From Novosphingobium sp. (lineage in GTDB: Bacteria; Pseudomonadota; Alphaproteobacteria; Sphingomonadales; Sphingomonadaceae): DNA of 38,714 nucleotides. The notes beneath the pieces are model-generated. The model was not told the origin of the DNA. It searched no databases and saw only the letters and a program-made list of their open reading frames with translations. Within the stretch, counting starts at the first letter, position 1; the number at the start of each line of letters is the position of its first letter. Below, one piece after another: positions 7,919 through 16,663 of this stretch. The position numbers and the translations under genes are program-made. The DNA lies in contig NZ_JAIEPN010000025.1 of the NCBI RefSeq assembly GCF_019748365.1, positions 1 to 38,714 of the forward strand. The letters are read 5' to 3'.

Positions 7919-9016
7919 TCACGCCGCCCGCGCGGCGGGCGCAAATGGGTAGTCGGTATAGCCATCAGCACCGCCGCCGTAGATGCGCGCGGCGTTGAGC
8001 GGGTTCATCGGCAGTCCTTCCGCGAGGCGGCGCGGCAGATCGGGATTGGCGATGAACAGGCGGCCGAACGAGGCGGCATCGATCTCACCCGCATTCAGCG
8101 CTTCCCGGACGCGCTCGCCGGTGTAGCTGCCGTTGGCGATGTAGTTGCCGCCGAAGGCCTTGCGGACGACTTGCGGATCGACAATCCGCTGGAACGGATC
8201 GCCGCGCGGATCGCTGGGTTCGACGCAGTGGAGATAGGCAAGGCCGCGCTTGCCGAGCTGCTCGGCAACATAGGCGAAGACCGGCGCCGGGTTGCTGTCG
8301 CTCATGCCGTTGATGGTGAGCGAGGGCGAGAGGCGGATGCCGACACGGTCCGCACCCCAGACGCGGGTGACCGCATCGGTCACTTCGAGCGTAAGGCGGG
8401 CGCGGTTCTCGATGCTGCCGCCGTACATGTCGGTGCGGTGGTTGGTGCCATCGCGCAGGAACTGGTCGAGCAGGTAGGCGTTGGCGCTGTGGATCTCCAC
8501 GCCATCGAAGCCGGCGGCCTTGGCGTTGATCGCGGCGCGGCGGTAATCCTCGATGATGCCGGGGATTTCCGCAAGCTCGAGCGCGCGGGGGACGACGAAG
8601 GCCTGCGGGCCTTCATAGGTATGGGCATGGCCTTCGAGCCCGATGGCGCTCGGCGCGACGGGGAGCTGGCCGCCCGGCTGAAGCGAGGGGTGCGAGAGCC
8701 GGCCGACGTGCCAGAGCTGGAGCACCATGCGACCGCCCGCAGCGTGGACGGCATTGGTCACCTTGCGCCAGCCTTCGACCTGGCGCTCGCTGTAGATGCC
8801 CGGCGCATTGGCATAGCCCTTGCCCTGCGGCGAGATATGCGTGGCTTCCGAGACGATCAGCCCGGCGGTAGCGCGCTGGCTGTAGTAGATCTGCTGGAGT
8901 TCGTGCGGGGCCTCGTCGGCATTGGCGCGGGTGCGCGTGAGCGGGGCCATCACGATGCGGTTGGCAGCCTCGATCGCACCGTAGCGGATCGGCTGGAACA
9001 GGGGATCTTGGGTCAT
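7919..9016 (-). CDS. Old Yellow Enzyme-family alkene reductase (NemA-like)
   Basis: A 365-residue FMN-dependent ene-reductase with an OYE TIM barrel. It has MAPLTRTRA near the N-terminus (T27 of classical OYEs next to the flavin) and LQLWHVGRLSHP. EIHSANAYLLDQFLRDGTN supplies the substrate-binding H176/N179 pair and the proton-donor Y181, and the phosphate-binding end is present. It matches the N-ethylmaleimide / morphinone / pentaerythritol-tetranitrate reductase class that reduces activated C=C bonds or nitrate esters with NAD(P)H. It is last in an operon with the EamA transporter, whose stop overlaps its start by four bases, and the AhpD-like protein. Confidence 0.9.
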   Translation of the reverse strand: MTQDPLFQPIRYGAIEAANRIVMAPLTRTRANADEAPHELQQIYYSQRATAGLIVSEATHISPQGKGYANAPGIYSERQVEGWRKVTNAVHAAGGRMVLQLWHVGRLSHPSLQPGGQLPVAPSAIGLEGHAHTYEGPQAFVVPRALELAEIPGIIEDYRRAAINAKAAGFDGVEIHSANAYLLDQFLRDGTNHRTDMYGGSIENRARLTLEVTDAVTRVWGADRVGIRLSPSLTINGMSDSNPAPVFAYVAEQLGKRGLAYLHCVEPSDPRGDPFQRIVDPQVVRKAFGGNYIANGSYTGERVREALNAGEIDAASFGRLFIANPDLPRRLAEGLPMNPLNAARIYGGGADGYTDYPFAPAARAA

Positions 9017-10008
9017 GAACTCATCCTTTTGCTGGCGGGGAGGGTACGGGTATTGAAACGTGGCGAACGGAGCAGGCCCATGGCGGCGAGGAGGCCGACA
9101 GTGGCGAGCAGGGCCCCAGCGATCTCCACGGCGGCGGGGACCATGCCGGTGAGCGGGACCGAGAGGATCATTGCCGCGACGGGGACCACGGCAGGGAACA
9201 GGCTGGCACGGGCGGCGCCAAGCTGGCGGACGGCCATGCCGAAAGCGATCAGCGCGACCACACCGGAGAGCACGCCCTGGACCATGATCTGGGCCAGCAG
9301 GGTCTGCAGCGGGAGCGCCGCAAGCCGGGTGAAACCGCCGGTCAGGACCAGCATCGGTAGCGCAAGCAGCGTCGAGAGCAGCGCGACGGCAGCGGTGGCG
9401 GCGACGGCATCGAGGTTCCAGCGCTTGAACAGGATGGTGTAGGCGGACCAGCTGAGACCGGCACCGAGGAAGAGCAGGTTGCCGAGCCAGACCATGCTGC
9501 CGCCGGAGTGGCTCTTGTGGCTGGCGATCACGGCAAGACCGGCGAGGATCAGTGCGATGCCGATGACTTTGGCCCGCGTGATGCGTTCGCCCAGCAGCAC
9601 TGCGGCGGCGGCCATCGAGGCGAGCGTGACGGCGGAGGGCTGGATCACCGCGCCGTTCGACAGCGGAGCATAGAGATAGCCGGCGCTGCTCAGCAGGATG
9701 AACGGTGGTCCGGCGAGCAGGGTGAGCGCGAAGGCGCGGGGCCAGACGATGCCGGCAAGGCGCGGCAGATCATGGCGGATCAGCCAGGGAAGCAGAACCA
9801 GCGCGGCGGGGCCGAAGCGGAGCAGCGCGAAGTCTTGCGGGAGGAGGCCAGCCGCGGTGCCCGTCTTGGCAAAGACGAAGTAGACCGCCCAGATCAGTGC
9901 GGCGAGGACGCCTGCAGCGAGTCCGGACTTCGGGGCGGAGCCCTGCAGGGTGAGAGAGGGGTGAACCTCGCCATGATCGGTGGAGCGTGGGGAAGCTAGC
10001 GCGGTCAT
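9013..10008 (-). CDS. EamA/DMT-family transporter
   Basis: A 331-residue polytopic membrane protein with about ten hydrophobic helices in two EamA repeats; repeat one starts at GVLAALIWAVYFVFAKTG and repeat two near GNLLFLGAGLSWSAYTILFKRW. The start at 10008 is set by AGGAG eleven bases upstream, and a longer open frame upstream has no membrane character. DMT proteins of this type usually export small metabolites. It sits between an AhpD-like peroxidase gene (77 bp gap) and the ene-reductase (4-bp overlap), so the operon may combine detoxification and efflux of an electrophile. Confidence 0.85.
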   Translation of the reverse strand: MTALASPRSTDHGEVHPSLTLQGSAPKSGLAAGVLAALIWAVYFVFAKTGTAAGLLPQDFALLRFGPAALVLLPWLIRHDLPRLAGIVWPRAFALTLLAGPPFILLSSAGYLYAPLSNGAVIQPSAVTLASMAAAAVLLGERITRAKVIGIALILAGLAVIASHKSHSGGSMVWLGNLLFLGAGLSWSAYTILFKRWNLDAVAATAAVALLSTLLALPMLVLTGGFTRLAALPLQTLLAQIMVQGVLSGVVALIAFGMAVRQLGAARASLFPAVVPVAAMILSVPLTGMVPAAVEIAGALLATVGLLAAMGLLRSPRFNTRTLPASKRMSS

Positions 10009-10085
10009 GACGAGGCTCCTGGTGTGGCCCGCCGGGCGGGAGGGGGGAGAGCGCCGGCGGGCCAAGCCTGTTCAGCTGGCGGGGC

Positions 10086-10637
10086 TCACGCGGCGAGACG
10101 GATGTCGAGCGCGGGGGCGGCCGGGAAGTCCACGGGGACCTTGGTCACGGCGTGGAGGTAGTTGGTGATCATCTTGTCACCGATGGTGACGATGACATCG
10201 ACGAGGTTTTCCTTGGTCCAGCCGGCAGCGAAGAAGGCATCGACAAGGGCTTCGTCCGCCTGGCCGCGGTTCACGGCGATCGAGCGGGTCAGGCGGGCGA
10301 GTGCATCGAGCTTGGCATCGGAAGCGAGGCTGCCGGCGCGGATTTCGAGGATCTGGGCATCCGAGAAGCCGTTCATCTTGCCGAGCGCGGTGTGCGCGGC
10401 GAGGCAATAGGCGCAGTCGTTGACCTGGCTGACGACGAGGTTGACCACTTCGCGGGCCTTCGCGTTGATCGACGACTTGGCCGACTGCAACGCGAGATAG
10501 GTGCCGAGCGCGTTGTTGGAGTGCGCAAGCGTGGCGTAGAGATTGGGCACGAAGCCGAGCTGGCCGTTGAGGGCATCGAACAGGCCCTGGTTGCCGGCAG
10601 AAACGGTATCGCGGGTCGGGACAGTGAAAGCGGTCAT
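10086..10637 (-). CDS. Carboxymuconolactone decarboxylase / AhpD-like protein
   Basis: A 183-residue protein of the CMD/AhpD fold. The active-site pattern E63...C75-x2-C78-x3-H82 (NDCAYCLAAHTALG) is complete and corresponds to the redox dithiol and proton-relay residues of AhpD-type alkylhydroperoxidases. The start has AAAGGAA about nine bases upstream. It heads the operon with the EamA transporter and the ene-reductase. An antioxidant role alongside an OYE is plausible; the true decarboxylase function is unlikely because of the CxxC motif. Confidence 0.85.
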   Translation of the reverse strand: MTAFTVPTRDTVSAGNQGLFDALNGQLGFVPNLYATLAHSNNALGTYLALQSAKSSINAKAREVVNLVVSQVNDCAYCLAAHTALGKMNGFSDAQILEIRAGSLASDAKLDALARLTRSIAVNRGQADEALVDAFFAAGWTKENLVDVIVTIGDKMITNYLHAVTKVPVDFPAAPALDIRLAA

Positions 10638-10903
10638 CGTCAGGTTCCTTTGATCGGGGCGGCGTGTTTGCCGTGCACCCTTGATGGCCCTGCCCGCGCC
10701 CTTCCGGCAGACGTCCCGTCGCGATTTGCCCTATGCCTGACAGGAATAGATGCGCGCGCAGCGGCCGGAGACAGAGGCTGGACGGTGATGACAGCGCCGA
10801 ACCGTAGCAAATGCCCGCCAAGCCGCCCGTCAGCTTGCCGAGCCGGCGCGATGCGGCATCACCGGTAACACTTGGCCAACGCGCAAGCTTGGGACCGTGC
10901 TTC
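10638..10903. other. Intergenic region, no intact gene seen
   Basis: The 266 bases between the AhpD-like start and the two-component remnant hold no convincing ORF. The upstream part presumably carries the AhpD operon promoter, but I could not pick out a clear -35/-10 pair. No repeat or hairpin stands out. Confidence 0.5.
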
Positions 10904-11237
10904 GTGAAAGAGCTTGTTATCGAAGATGATGACGCCTTGGGCGAGGCCCTGCAGGCGGCTTTCGCCGGCGCGAGTTGCACGGCGGAAGTCTGCGCCTCGG
11001 GGCGCAGCGCAACCGAACTGCTGGTGCTTTATCCGTTCGACGCGGCGGTGATCGATCGCGCGTTGCCCAACATGGACGGGCTTGATCTGGTGAGCAGACT
11101 GCGCCGCGGCGGATCGCCTTCGCGCGGTTCGGTCCTCGGCATCGCGATTCTCACGCGGCTGATCGAGACAGCGGGCGGCTCGATTGCCTTCGGCCAGAGC
11201 GAGAGCGGCGGGACCGGGCGAGAGGAGCGTGCTCTAG
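10904..11237 (+). pseudogene. Two-component system remnant: response-regulator N-terminus joined to histidine-kinase tail
   Basis: From GTG 10904 the frame reads VKELVIEDDDALGEALQAAF then YPFDAAVIDRALPNMDGLDLVSRLR, the first about 70 residues of an OmpR-type receiver domain with its acidic pocket and phospho-acceptor Asp. After GGSPS the sequence jumps to RGSVLGIAILTRLIETAGGSIAFGQSESGG. That is the end of a histidine-kinase ATPase domain, with a degraded G2 box (normally GSGLGLAIV). The rest of the regulator and nearly all of the kinase are missing. A kinase-like end (GERSVL, stop TAG at 11235-11237) is in another frame. The open frame continues far beyond only as antisense to the next gene. 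I read this as the scar of a large deletion. Confidence 0.7.
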
Positions 11238-12151
11238 GCGCGCGGCTCACCCATGCGCACGAGATCGGCGAGCATGCGGGTGGTTGGCGCGGGCACGCCG
11301 GCCTGTTCGGCCATGCGCACGATAGCGCCGTTGATGGATTCGATCTCGGTGCGCCGGCCAGCGAGCCGGTCCTGCAGCATCGAGGGCTTGTGCGTGCGGT
11401 GGTTTGCCAGCGCGAAGTCGATCTTGGCGAGCACCCGCACTGGATCAATGGGCACCCCAAGCGCGGTGGCGGTGGCAATCGTTTCTTCAGCGACGGCGGT
11501 GGCGATGCGGCGGCCCTCCGGGCAATCGAGGCCGCCCACCGGCAGGCCGGTGATGGTCGAAAGCGGATTGAGCGCGGCGTTGAACGCCACCTTTTCCCAG
11601 ACCGAGACACGCACTTCCGGATCGATCACGGTGTTCAGCGCGGCCTTGTTCAGCACCTCGGCGACCGCTTCGGCGTGGAGGTGGGCGCGCTCATTCACGC
11701 CGCCGAGCCAGATATGGCCATCGCCGTGCGAGGAGACCAGCGCGGGGCCTTCAAGGTCAGCCGGGAAATCGGTAACGCCCCACAGCACGTGATCGGTATG
11801 AAACACTTCGGCGATAGCTTCCACATTGCCGAGCCCGTTCTGCAGCGTCAGCACAAGCGGGTTGTGCGCCGCCAGGTGGGCAACCGAACGGATCGCGGCG
11901 GCGCTGAACATGCCCTTGGTCATGAGAAGGACGAGATCAACCGGGCCTTCAACCTTGGCAGCAAGGCAGGCGCGGACCTTTGCATGCGCCGTGCCGTTGT
12001 CGTCGTGAAGCGTGATGCCCTCGCGCCCAATCACGTCGAGCCGGGCCTGATCGACATCGACCACCGCCACCTCGAGCCCGCCAGCCGCGAGGCGCGCAGC
12101 CAGAAAGCAGCCCATCGCGCCAGCGCCGACAATCACGATCTTCGAAAGCAT
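11234..12151 (-). CDS. Ketopantoate reductase-family oxidoreductase (possible D-mandelate dehydrogenase)
   Basis: A 305-residue PanE/ApbA-fold enzyme. The Rossmann GAGAMG lies at residues 10-14, LTLQNGLGN follows, and the catalytic K187-x3-N191-x3-N195 (WEKVAFNAALNP) aligns with the PanE Lys/Asn set. The C-terminal domain carries RTEIESINGAIV. The start at 12151 has GAGGAA seven bases upstream; the longer reading begins with GTG. It lies 51 bases after the LysR gene on the same strand and faces benzoylformate decarboxylase. The D-2-hydroxyacid (D-mandelate) dehydrogenases of enterococci belong to this fold family, so oxidation of a D-2-hydroxyacid to the decarboxylase substrate is a reasonable guess. 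A pantothenate role is less likely in this setting. Confidence 0.8.
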   Translation of the reverse strand: MLSKIVIVGAGAMGCFLAARLAAGGLEVAVVDVDQARLDVIGREGITLHDDNGTAHAKVRACLAAKVEGPVDLVLLMTKGMFSAAAIRSVAHLAAHNPLVLTLQNGLGNVEAIAEVFHTDHVLWGVTDFPADLEGPALVSSHGDGHIWLGGVNERAHLHAEAVAEVLNKAALNTVIDPEVRVSVWEKVAFNAALNPLSTITGLPVGGLDCPEGRRIATAVAEETIATATALGVPIDPVRVLAKIDFALANHRTHKPSMLQDRLAGRRTEIESINGAIVRMAEQAGVPAPTTRMLADLVRMGEPRA

Positions 12152-12202
12152 AATCCGGTTCCTCACGTATACGCGCGAGTGTTTCGAGATCGGATCGGGG
12201 GG

Positions 12203-13093
12203 TCAAGTCCGCAGAGGCAAGTACGTCGCAAACTGCCGTGCGGCCTGCGGCAATAGCCCCGCGCGGCGGCGATAGAGCAGAACCTGGCGCTCGGTTTCCA
12301 GCTCTGGAACAGCGAGTTGGCGCATGGTGCCGCTGGCGAGGTGCGGCGCGACGAGCGGGCCCGGCAGCCAGCACAGCAGGCGGCTCGCAGCGGAAAGGGC
12401 GATCATCGTTTCGACGGAGGCCGTCTCCACCGCGACGGGCGGCACCGGCAGGCCAGCCGCCCGGAAGCGGGCAGCAAACTGCACACGCGGCGTGGCGGCG
12501 GGGCCGGGCATGACCCAGCTTTCGCCCGCGAGCTCGGCCATGGAAGGCGCATCGGCGATGGGGTTGCCAGCCGCGCAGAACACGCCGAACCGGTCGGTAT
12601 AGGCGCAAGTGCCCATGGCCTCGACCGCATCGGATTCGAGGCGGGAGGCGGTGACCACCAGATCGACCTTGCGATCGAGCAGCGCGGCGAGGAGATCGCC
12701 ATCGGTCCCCTCGACCATTTCGATCGCGAGGTGGGGATGGGCTTCGAGCAGCGCGGCGGCGGCGCGGGTGACGAGCGTGCGCATGACCGCCGCCACCGCG
12801 CCGATGCGCACCACACCGCGCCGGAGGCCGCGCAGGGCATCAAGCTGATCGCGCGCCGCCTGCATCTCGAAGGCTAGGAGGCGCGCGTGATCGAGCAGGA
12901 TTTCGCCCGCCGGGGTAAGCGCCATGCCCTTGCTCTGCCGATCGAACAGGCGGTGGCCGAGGCGCTGCTCCATGCCGTGGATCATCCGGCTGAGCGAAGG
13001 CTGCGTGAGGTGAACGATAGCCGCAGCCCGGCCCACGCTGCCGGTTTCCACCACGGCGATGAAGGCACGCAGCTGGCGTTCGTCAAAATCCAT
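12203..13093 (-). CDS. LysR-family transcriptional regulator
   Basis: A 296-residue LTTR. The N-terminal helix-turn-helix is clear (FIAVVETGSVGRAAAIVHLTQPSLSRMIHGMEQRLGHRLFDR, about residues 10-52), followed by the linker helix and a periplasmic-binding-type effector domain from about residue 90. The ATG at 13093 gives the usual MDFDERQLRAF start. It is divergent from the benzoylformate decarboxylase gene (105 bp between starts) and just upstream of the ketopantoate-reductase-like gene, so it probably controls both directions in response to a pathway acid. Confidence 0.9.
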   Translation of the reverse strand: MDFDERQLRAFIAVVETGSVGRAAAIVHLTQPSLSRMIHGMEQRLGHRLFDRQSKGMALTPAGEILLDHARLLAFEMQAARDQLDALRGLRRGVVRIGAVAAVMRTLVTRAAAALLEAHPHLAIEMVEGTDGDLLAALLDRKVDLVVTASRLESDAVEAMGTCAYTDRFGVFCAAGNPIADAPSMAELAGESWVMPGPAATPRVQFAARFRAAGLPVPPVAVETASVETMIALSAASRLLCWLPGPLVAPHLASGTMRQLAVPELETERQVLLYRRRAGLLPQAARQFATYLPLRT

Positions 13094-13123
13094 GCAGTGA
13101 GCGTATGGCTTTTCTCCAAGAAT

Positions 13124-13134
13124 GCAATTGTTGC
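13124..13134. promoter_or_regulatory. Candidate LysR-type operator
   Basis: GCAA-TTG-TTGC is a short interrupted dyad in the 105-bp gap between the LysR gene and the decarboxylase gene, 31 bases from the LysR start. LTTRs bind such T-N11-A type dyads. Only the dyad is seen; binding is inferred. Confidence 0.4.
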
Positions 13135-13198
13135 TATGGCCTGAATCGGGCACTCTTCACCCTGCGGCCAGCGCACGCCCGGCCCACGGGGAGAGACC

Positions 13199-14755
13199 AT
13201 GCCAAGCGTTCGCGAAATCACCATCGGCCTGCTGCGCGAGCTGGGCATGACGACGATCTTCGGCAATCCCGGTTCGACCGAGCTGCCGATGTTCCGCGAT
13301 TTTCCGGACGATTTCCGCTATGTGATGGGCCTGCAGGAGAGTGTTGTGCTCGGCATGGCGGACGGCTTTGCGCAAGGGACCGGCAATGCCGCGCTGATCA
13401 ACCTGCACAGCTCGGCTGGCGTGGGCCATGCGCTGGGCAACCTGTTCACCGCCTACAAGAACCAGACCCCGCTGGTGGTGACGGCGGGCCAGCAGGCGCG
13501 CTCGATCCTTCCTTACGAGCCGTTCCTCTTTGCCGAGCGCGCGACCGAATTTCCGCAGCCGTTCGTGAAGTGGTCCTGCGAGCCGGCGCGGGCGCAGGAT
13601 GTGCCAGCGGCGATTGCGCGCGCCTATGCCGTGGCGATGGCGCCGCCCTATGGCCCGACGTTCGTTTCGATCCCCATCGACGACTGGGATCAGCCGGGCG
13701 AGCCCTTTACCTCGCGTCGCATCCATGCCGCACGTGCGCCCGACCGCACGGCAATGGCCGAATGCGCAGAAGCCTTGGGCAAGGCCGCCCGGCCCGCGCT
13801 GGTGGTTGGTGCCGGGGTGGCGCGTGATGGCGCTTGGGACGAAGTGATCGCACTCGCCGAAAAGCATCAGGCGTCCGTCTGGGTTGCGCCGATGTCGGCC
13901 CGGTGCAGCTTTCCGGAGAATCATCCGTTGTTCGCAGGGTTTCTGACGGCGGGGCGCGAAGCCATCGTTGCTCAGCTGGCAGGCCACGATTTCGTGCTTG
14001 CGCTGGGCGGGCCGATGAACCTCTACCATGTCGAGGGGCATGGGCCGCATATCGCGGACGGGACCGAGGTCTGGCTGATCGGTGACAACCATGTCCATGC
14101 TGCATGGGCTCCTGTCGGCACGGCGATTGTCGCCAACACCCGGCAGGCACTTGCGCTGCTGCTGGAAAGCGGCCCGGCGCTTGCGCGGACAGCGCCCGCA
14201 CCGCGCGCACTGCCGCCGGTGCTCGATGGATCAGCGATGACGGATTCCTATGTCCTGCAGCGCCTTGCTGCGCTGCGTAGCCCGAACAGTGTGATCGTCG
14301 AGGAAGCGCCCTCCACGCGCGGGACGATGCACGATTATCTCCCCATCGTGGCGAAGGACACGTTCTACACCTGCGCCAGCGGCGGGCTGGGACACGGCCT
14401 GCCAGCGTCAATCGGCATGGCGCTGGCCCGGCCGGGCGACAAGGTAATCGCGGTGCTGGGCGACGGGTCCTCGATGTACGCCATCCAGGGGCTCCATGCC
14501 GCCGCGCAACTGGGTGTGGCCGTCAGCTTCATCGTGCTCAAGAACCGGCGCTATGAGGCGCTGCACAGCTTCGGACGGCTGTTCGGCTTGCAGACATTGG
14601 TGGGGACGCAATTCCCCGAGCTCGATTTCTGCGCGCTGGCTGCAGGACACGGCATCACCGGGCGCAGCGCGGCTGATGCAGCCTCGCTCGATGCGGCGCT
14701 TGCATGGTCGCTGGCAGCGGACGGGCCGACACTGGTCGAAGCCGTGATCGATTGA
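13199..14755 (+). CDS. mdlC: Benzoylformate decarboxylase-type ThDP enzyme
   Basis: A 518-residue thiamine-diphosphate enzyme that by similarity decarboxylates benzoylformate (phenylglyoxylate) or a substituted analogue to the aldehyde. FGNPGSTELP carries S26, LQES carries E47 and NLHSSAG carries H70, all at the same numbers as the catalytic residues of the Pseudomonas putida enzyme. H277 in LYHVEG aligns with its H281. The C-terminal ThDP motif begins at GDGSSMYAIQGLH and ends in LKNRRY, where the family usually has NNxxY. Family length is about 528. It is the first gene of an operon with an oxygenase pair (13 bases to the alpha subunit). Other 2-ketoacid decarboxylases are the alternative. 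Confidence 0.85.
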   Translation: MPSVREITIGLLRELGMTTIFGNPGSTELPMFRDFPDDFRYVMGLQESVVLGMADGFAQGTGNAALINLHSSAGVGHALGNLFTAYKNQTPLVVTAGQQARSILPYEPFLFAERATEFPQPFVKWSCEPARAQDVPAAIARAYAVAMAPPYGPTFVSIPIDDWDQPGEPFTSRRIHAARAPDRTAMAECAEALGKAARPALVVGAGVARDGAWDEVIALAEKHQASVWVAPMSARCSFPENHPLFAGFLTAGREAIVAQLAGHDFVLALGGPMNLYHVEGHGPHIADGTEVWLIGDNHVHAAWAPVGTAIVANTRQALALLLESGPALARTAPAPRALPPVLDGSAMTDSYVLQRLAALRSPNSVIVEEAPSTRGTMHDYLPIVAKDTFYTCASGGLGHGLPASIGMALARPGDKVIAVLGDGSSMYAIQGLHAAAQLGVAVSFIVLKNRRYEALHSFGRLFGLQTLVGTQFPELDFCALAAGHGITGRSAADAASLDAALAWSLAADGPTLVEAVID

Positions 14756-14768
14756 GGAGGGCGAGGCG

Positions 14769-16106
14769 ATGGATGTGACCCGATACGTCGACGACCGCCC
14801 CGAAGACGGGGTGTTCCGCGTCAACCGCGCGATCTTCACGGATCAGGCGGTGTTCGAGCGCGAGATAGAACAGATCTTCGAAGGCGGCTGGGTGTTCCTC
14901 GGCATCGAGAGCCAGGCCGAGAATCCCCACGACTTCTTCACCACCACCATGGGCCGCGTGCCGGTCATGGTGCAGCGCGACGGCGAGGGGACGTTGCGCG
15001 GCTTCGTCAATTCCTGCCCGCACAAGGGCGCGCGGCTCGCGCAGACGCGCGCGGGCAATGCGCGGCTTCACGTATGCCCCTACCACAGCTGGAGCTTTGA
15101 CAGCGCCGGGCGCAGCAAGGCGATCAAGTCGCACCGCGCGGGCTGCTACAGCGCCGCGTTCGAACAGACCGACCATGGCCTTGCCGCGCTGCCGCGCTTC
15201 GAGGCCTATCGCGGGTTCCTGTTCGGCAGTCTGGCCGCCGATGTCATGCCGCTGGCGGACTATTTGGGCGAGGCGGCCAAGCTGCTCGATCTGGTAGCCG
15301 ATCAGAGCGAGGAGGGGCTGGAGCTGGTCCCCGGGCAGGTGACCTTCACCTATGAGGCCAACTGGAAGCTGCAGCTGGAAAACTGCTCCGACGCCTATCA
15401 CTTCACCTCGGCGCACCCCTCCTACATCCGCGTGCTGGAGCGGCGGCAGCAGGAGATGAGCGCCGACGTGGTCGCCTCGGTCTGGGAGAACAGCGACTAC
15501 TGGAAAGAGGAAGCGCAAGGGGTTGCAGGCGGGAGCTACAGCTTCGCCAATGGCCACGTGCTCAACTGGGGCATCTTCGGGATCACCCCGGCAATTCCGC
15601 TCTATGAAAGCGCAGGCGCGCTGGCGGAGCGCCACGGCGAGGGCAAGCGCGACTGGATGTTCAACATGCGCAACCTCACGATCTTCCCCAATCTGCAGGT
15701 CGCCGAAAACGCCTCGAGCCAATTGCGCGTGATCCGCCCGCTCGCCCCCGGCCTCACCGAAATGCGCACCTGGTGCATCGCGCCCAAGGGCGAAAGCGCC
15801 GCCGCGCGCCGCCAGCGCATCCGGCAGTATGAGGACTTCTTCAATCCCACCGGCATGGCGACGCCGGACGACACCGTCTCCTACGAGAACTGCCAGATCG
15901 GCTATGCCGGCACGGTGGAGCCGTGGTTGCAGGGCTATGCCCGCGGGATGACGGCGACAGTGGAGGGCGGCAACCGCTTCTCCGACCTGATCGGGATGGC
16001 TCCCGAACGCAGCGTTCTGGCGGACGCGCAGCTTTGCGACGAGACGCTGTTCCACAGCTATTACCGCGCATGGGCACAGCGCATGGCCGGGGAGAGCGAG
16101 GCATGA
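14769..16106 (+). CDS. Aromatic ring-hydroxylating oxygenase, alpha (catalytic) subunit
   Basis: A 445-residue Rieske oxygenase large subunit. The [2Fe-2S] ligands are C83-x-H85 and C103-x2-H106; the second half reads CPYHSW where most relatives have CPYHGW. The mononuclear iron site is D208-x2-H211-x4-H216 (CSDAYHFTSAH), with the bridging Asp present. An acidic PDD near residue 365 may supply the third ligand. RBS GAGGAGGGCGAGG lies just upstream of ATG 14769. It overlaps the beta subunit gene by four bases. It should dihydroxylate an aromatic ring, likely a carboxylated or aldehyde-derived one given the decarboxylase next to it. No ferredoxin or reductase gene is present here, so electrons must come from elsewhere. 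Confidence 0.9.
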   Translation: MDVTRYVDDRPEDGVFRVNRAIFTDQAVFEREIEQIFEGGWVFLGIESQAENPHDFFTTTMGRVPVMVQRDGEGTLRGFVNSCPHKGARLAQTRAGNARLHVCPYHSWSFDSAGRSKAIKSHRAGCYSAAFEQTDHGLAALPRFEAYRGFLFGSLAADVMPLADYLGEAAKLLDLVADQSEEGLELVPGQVTFTYEANWKLQLENCSDAYHFTSAHPSYIRVLERRQQEMSADVVASVWENSDYWKEEAQGVAGGSYSFANGHVLNWGIFGITPAIPLYESAGALAERHGEGKRDWMFNMRNLTIFPNLQVAENASSQLRVIRPLAPGLTEMRTWCIAPKGESAAARRQRIRQYEDFFNPTGMATPDDTVSYENCQIGYAGTVEPWLQGYARGMTATVEGGNRFSDLIGMAPERSVLADAQLCDETLFHSYYRAWAQRMAGESEA

Positions 16107-16603
16107 GCGCGCCCCTCACCCGCGCCGAGGCCGAGGACCTGCTGTTCCGCGAGGCGCTGCTGATCGACACGCAGCGCTTTGCCGAATGGCTGGGGCTGTT
16201 CACCCCCGATGTCGAGTTCTGGATGCCCGCGTGGCGCGACGAGAGCTCGACGACTGAGGACCCGGACCGCGAGCTTTCGCTGATCTACTACAAGGGCCGC
16301 CGCAATCTGGAGGACCGGGTGATGCGCCTCACCTCCGGGCTCTCCACCGCATCATCTCCGCTGCCGCGCGTGGTGCATCAGGTGACCAATGTCATGGTGC
16401 TGGAGGCGACTGAGGATGGAGCCACGGTATCAGCCGCCTTCACCTGCCACCGCCATGATGTGCGGATGAACCGCAGCGACTGCTTCTTCGGCCGGTATGA
16501 ATACCAGTTGGTGCGGCAGGACAGCGCGTGGCTCATCGCGCACAAGAAAATCACCCTGCTCAACGACACGATCCCCACCGTGGTCGATATCAATTCGATC
16601 TGA
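16103..16603 (+). CDS. Aromatic ring-hydroxylating oxygenase, beta subunit
   Basis: A 166-residue cone-shaped SnoaL-like small subunit. Typical features are FLFREALLIDTQRFAEWLGLF-like helices at the N-terminus, VEFWMPAW, RVMRLTSG, PRVVHQVTNV and a final KITLLNDTIP. The beta subunit has a structural role in the alpha3beta3 oxygenase. Its ATG overlaps the alpha stop codon (ATGA), confirming co-translation. The N-terminus is best matched by benzoate/toluate-type beta subunits. It is the last gene of the operon before the tRNA scar. Confidence 0.9.
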   Translation: MSAPLTRAEAEDLLFREALLIDTQRFAEWLGLFTPDVEFWMPAWRDESSTTEDPDRELSLIYYKGRRNLEDRVMRLTSGLSTASSPLPRVVHQVTNVMVLEATEDGATVSAAFTCHRHDVRMNRSDCFFGRYEYQLVRQDSAWLIAHKKITLLNDTIPTVVDINSI

Positions 16604-16663
16604 GTCGCCCACGTGCTTCTGCTGGCGCGGGACGCTTGCGGGAGGTGGCACGGGAAAATCGGA

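Noticed and set aside
7640..9442. Long plus-strand frame over the ene-reductase and EamA genes
   Set aside because: Antisense to two well-supported genes; the translation has no recognisable domain and shifts composition at gene borders.
12166..12173. CGTATACG upstream of the ketopantoate-reductase-like gene as a third site of the GTATAC regulon
   Set aside because: The core matches, but the AAT/RA flanks shared by the other two sites are missing and the gene belongs to a different cluster.
10811..12256. A 481-codon plus-strand frame starting as a response regulator
   Set aside because: Only the first about 130 codons have homology; the rest is antisense to the ketopantoate-reductase-like gene. 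Treated as a pseudogene remnant with a fortuitous open extension.
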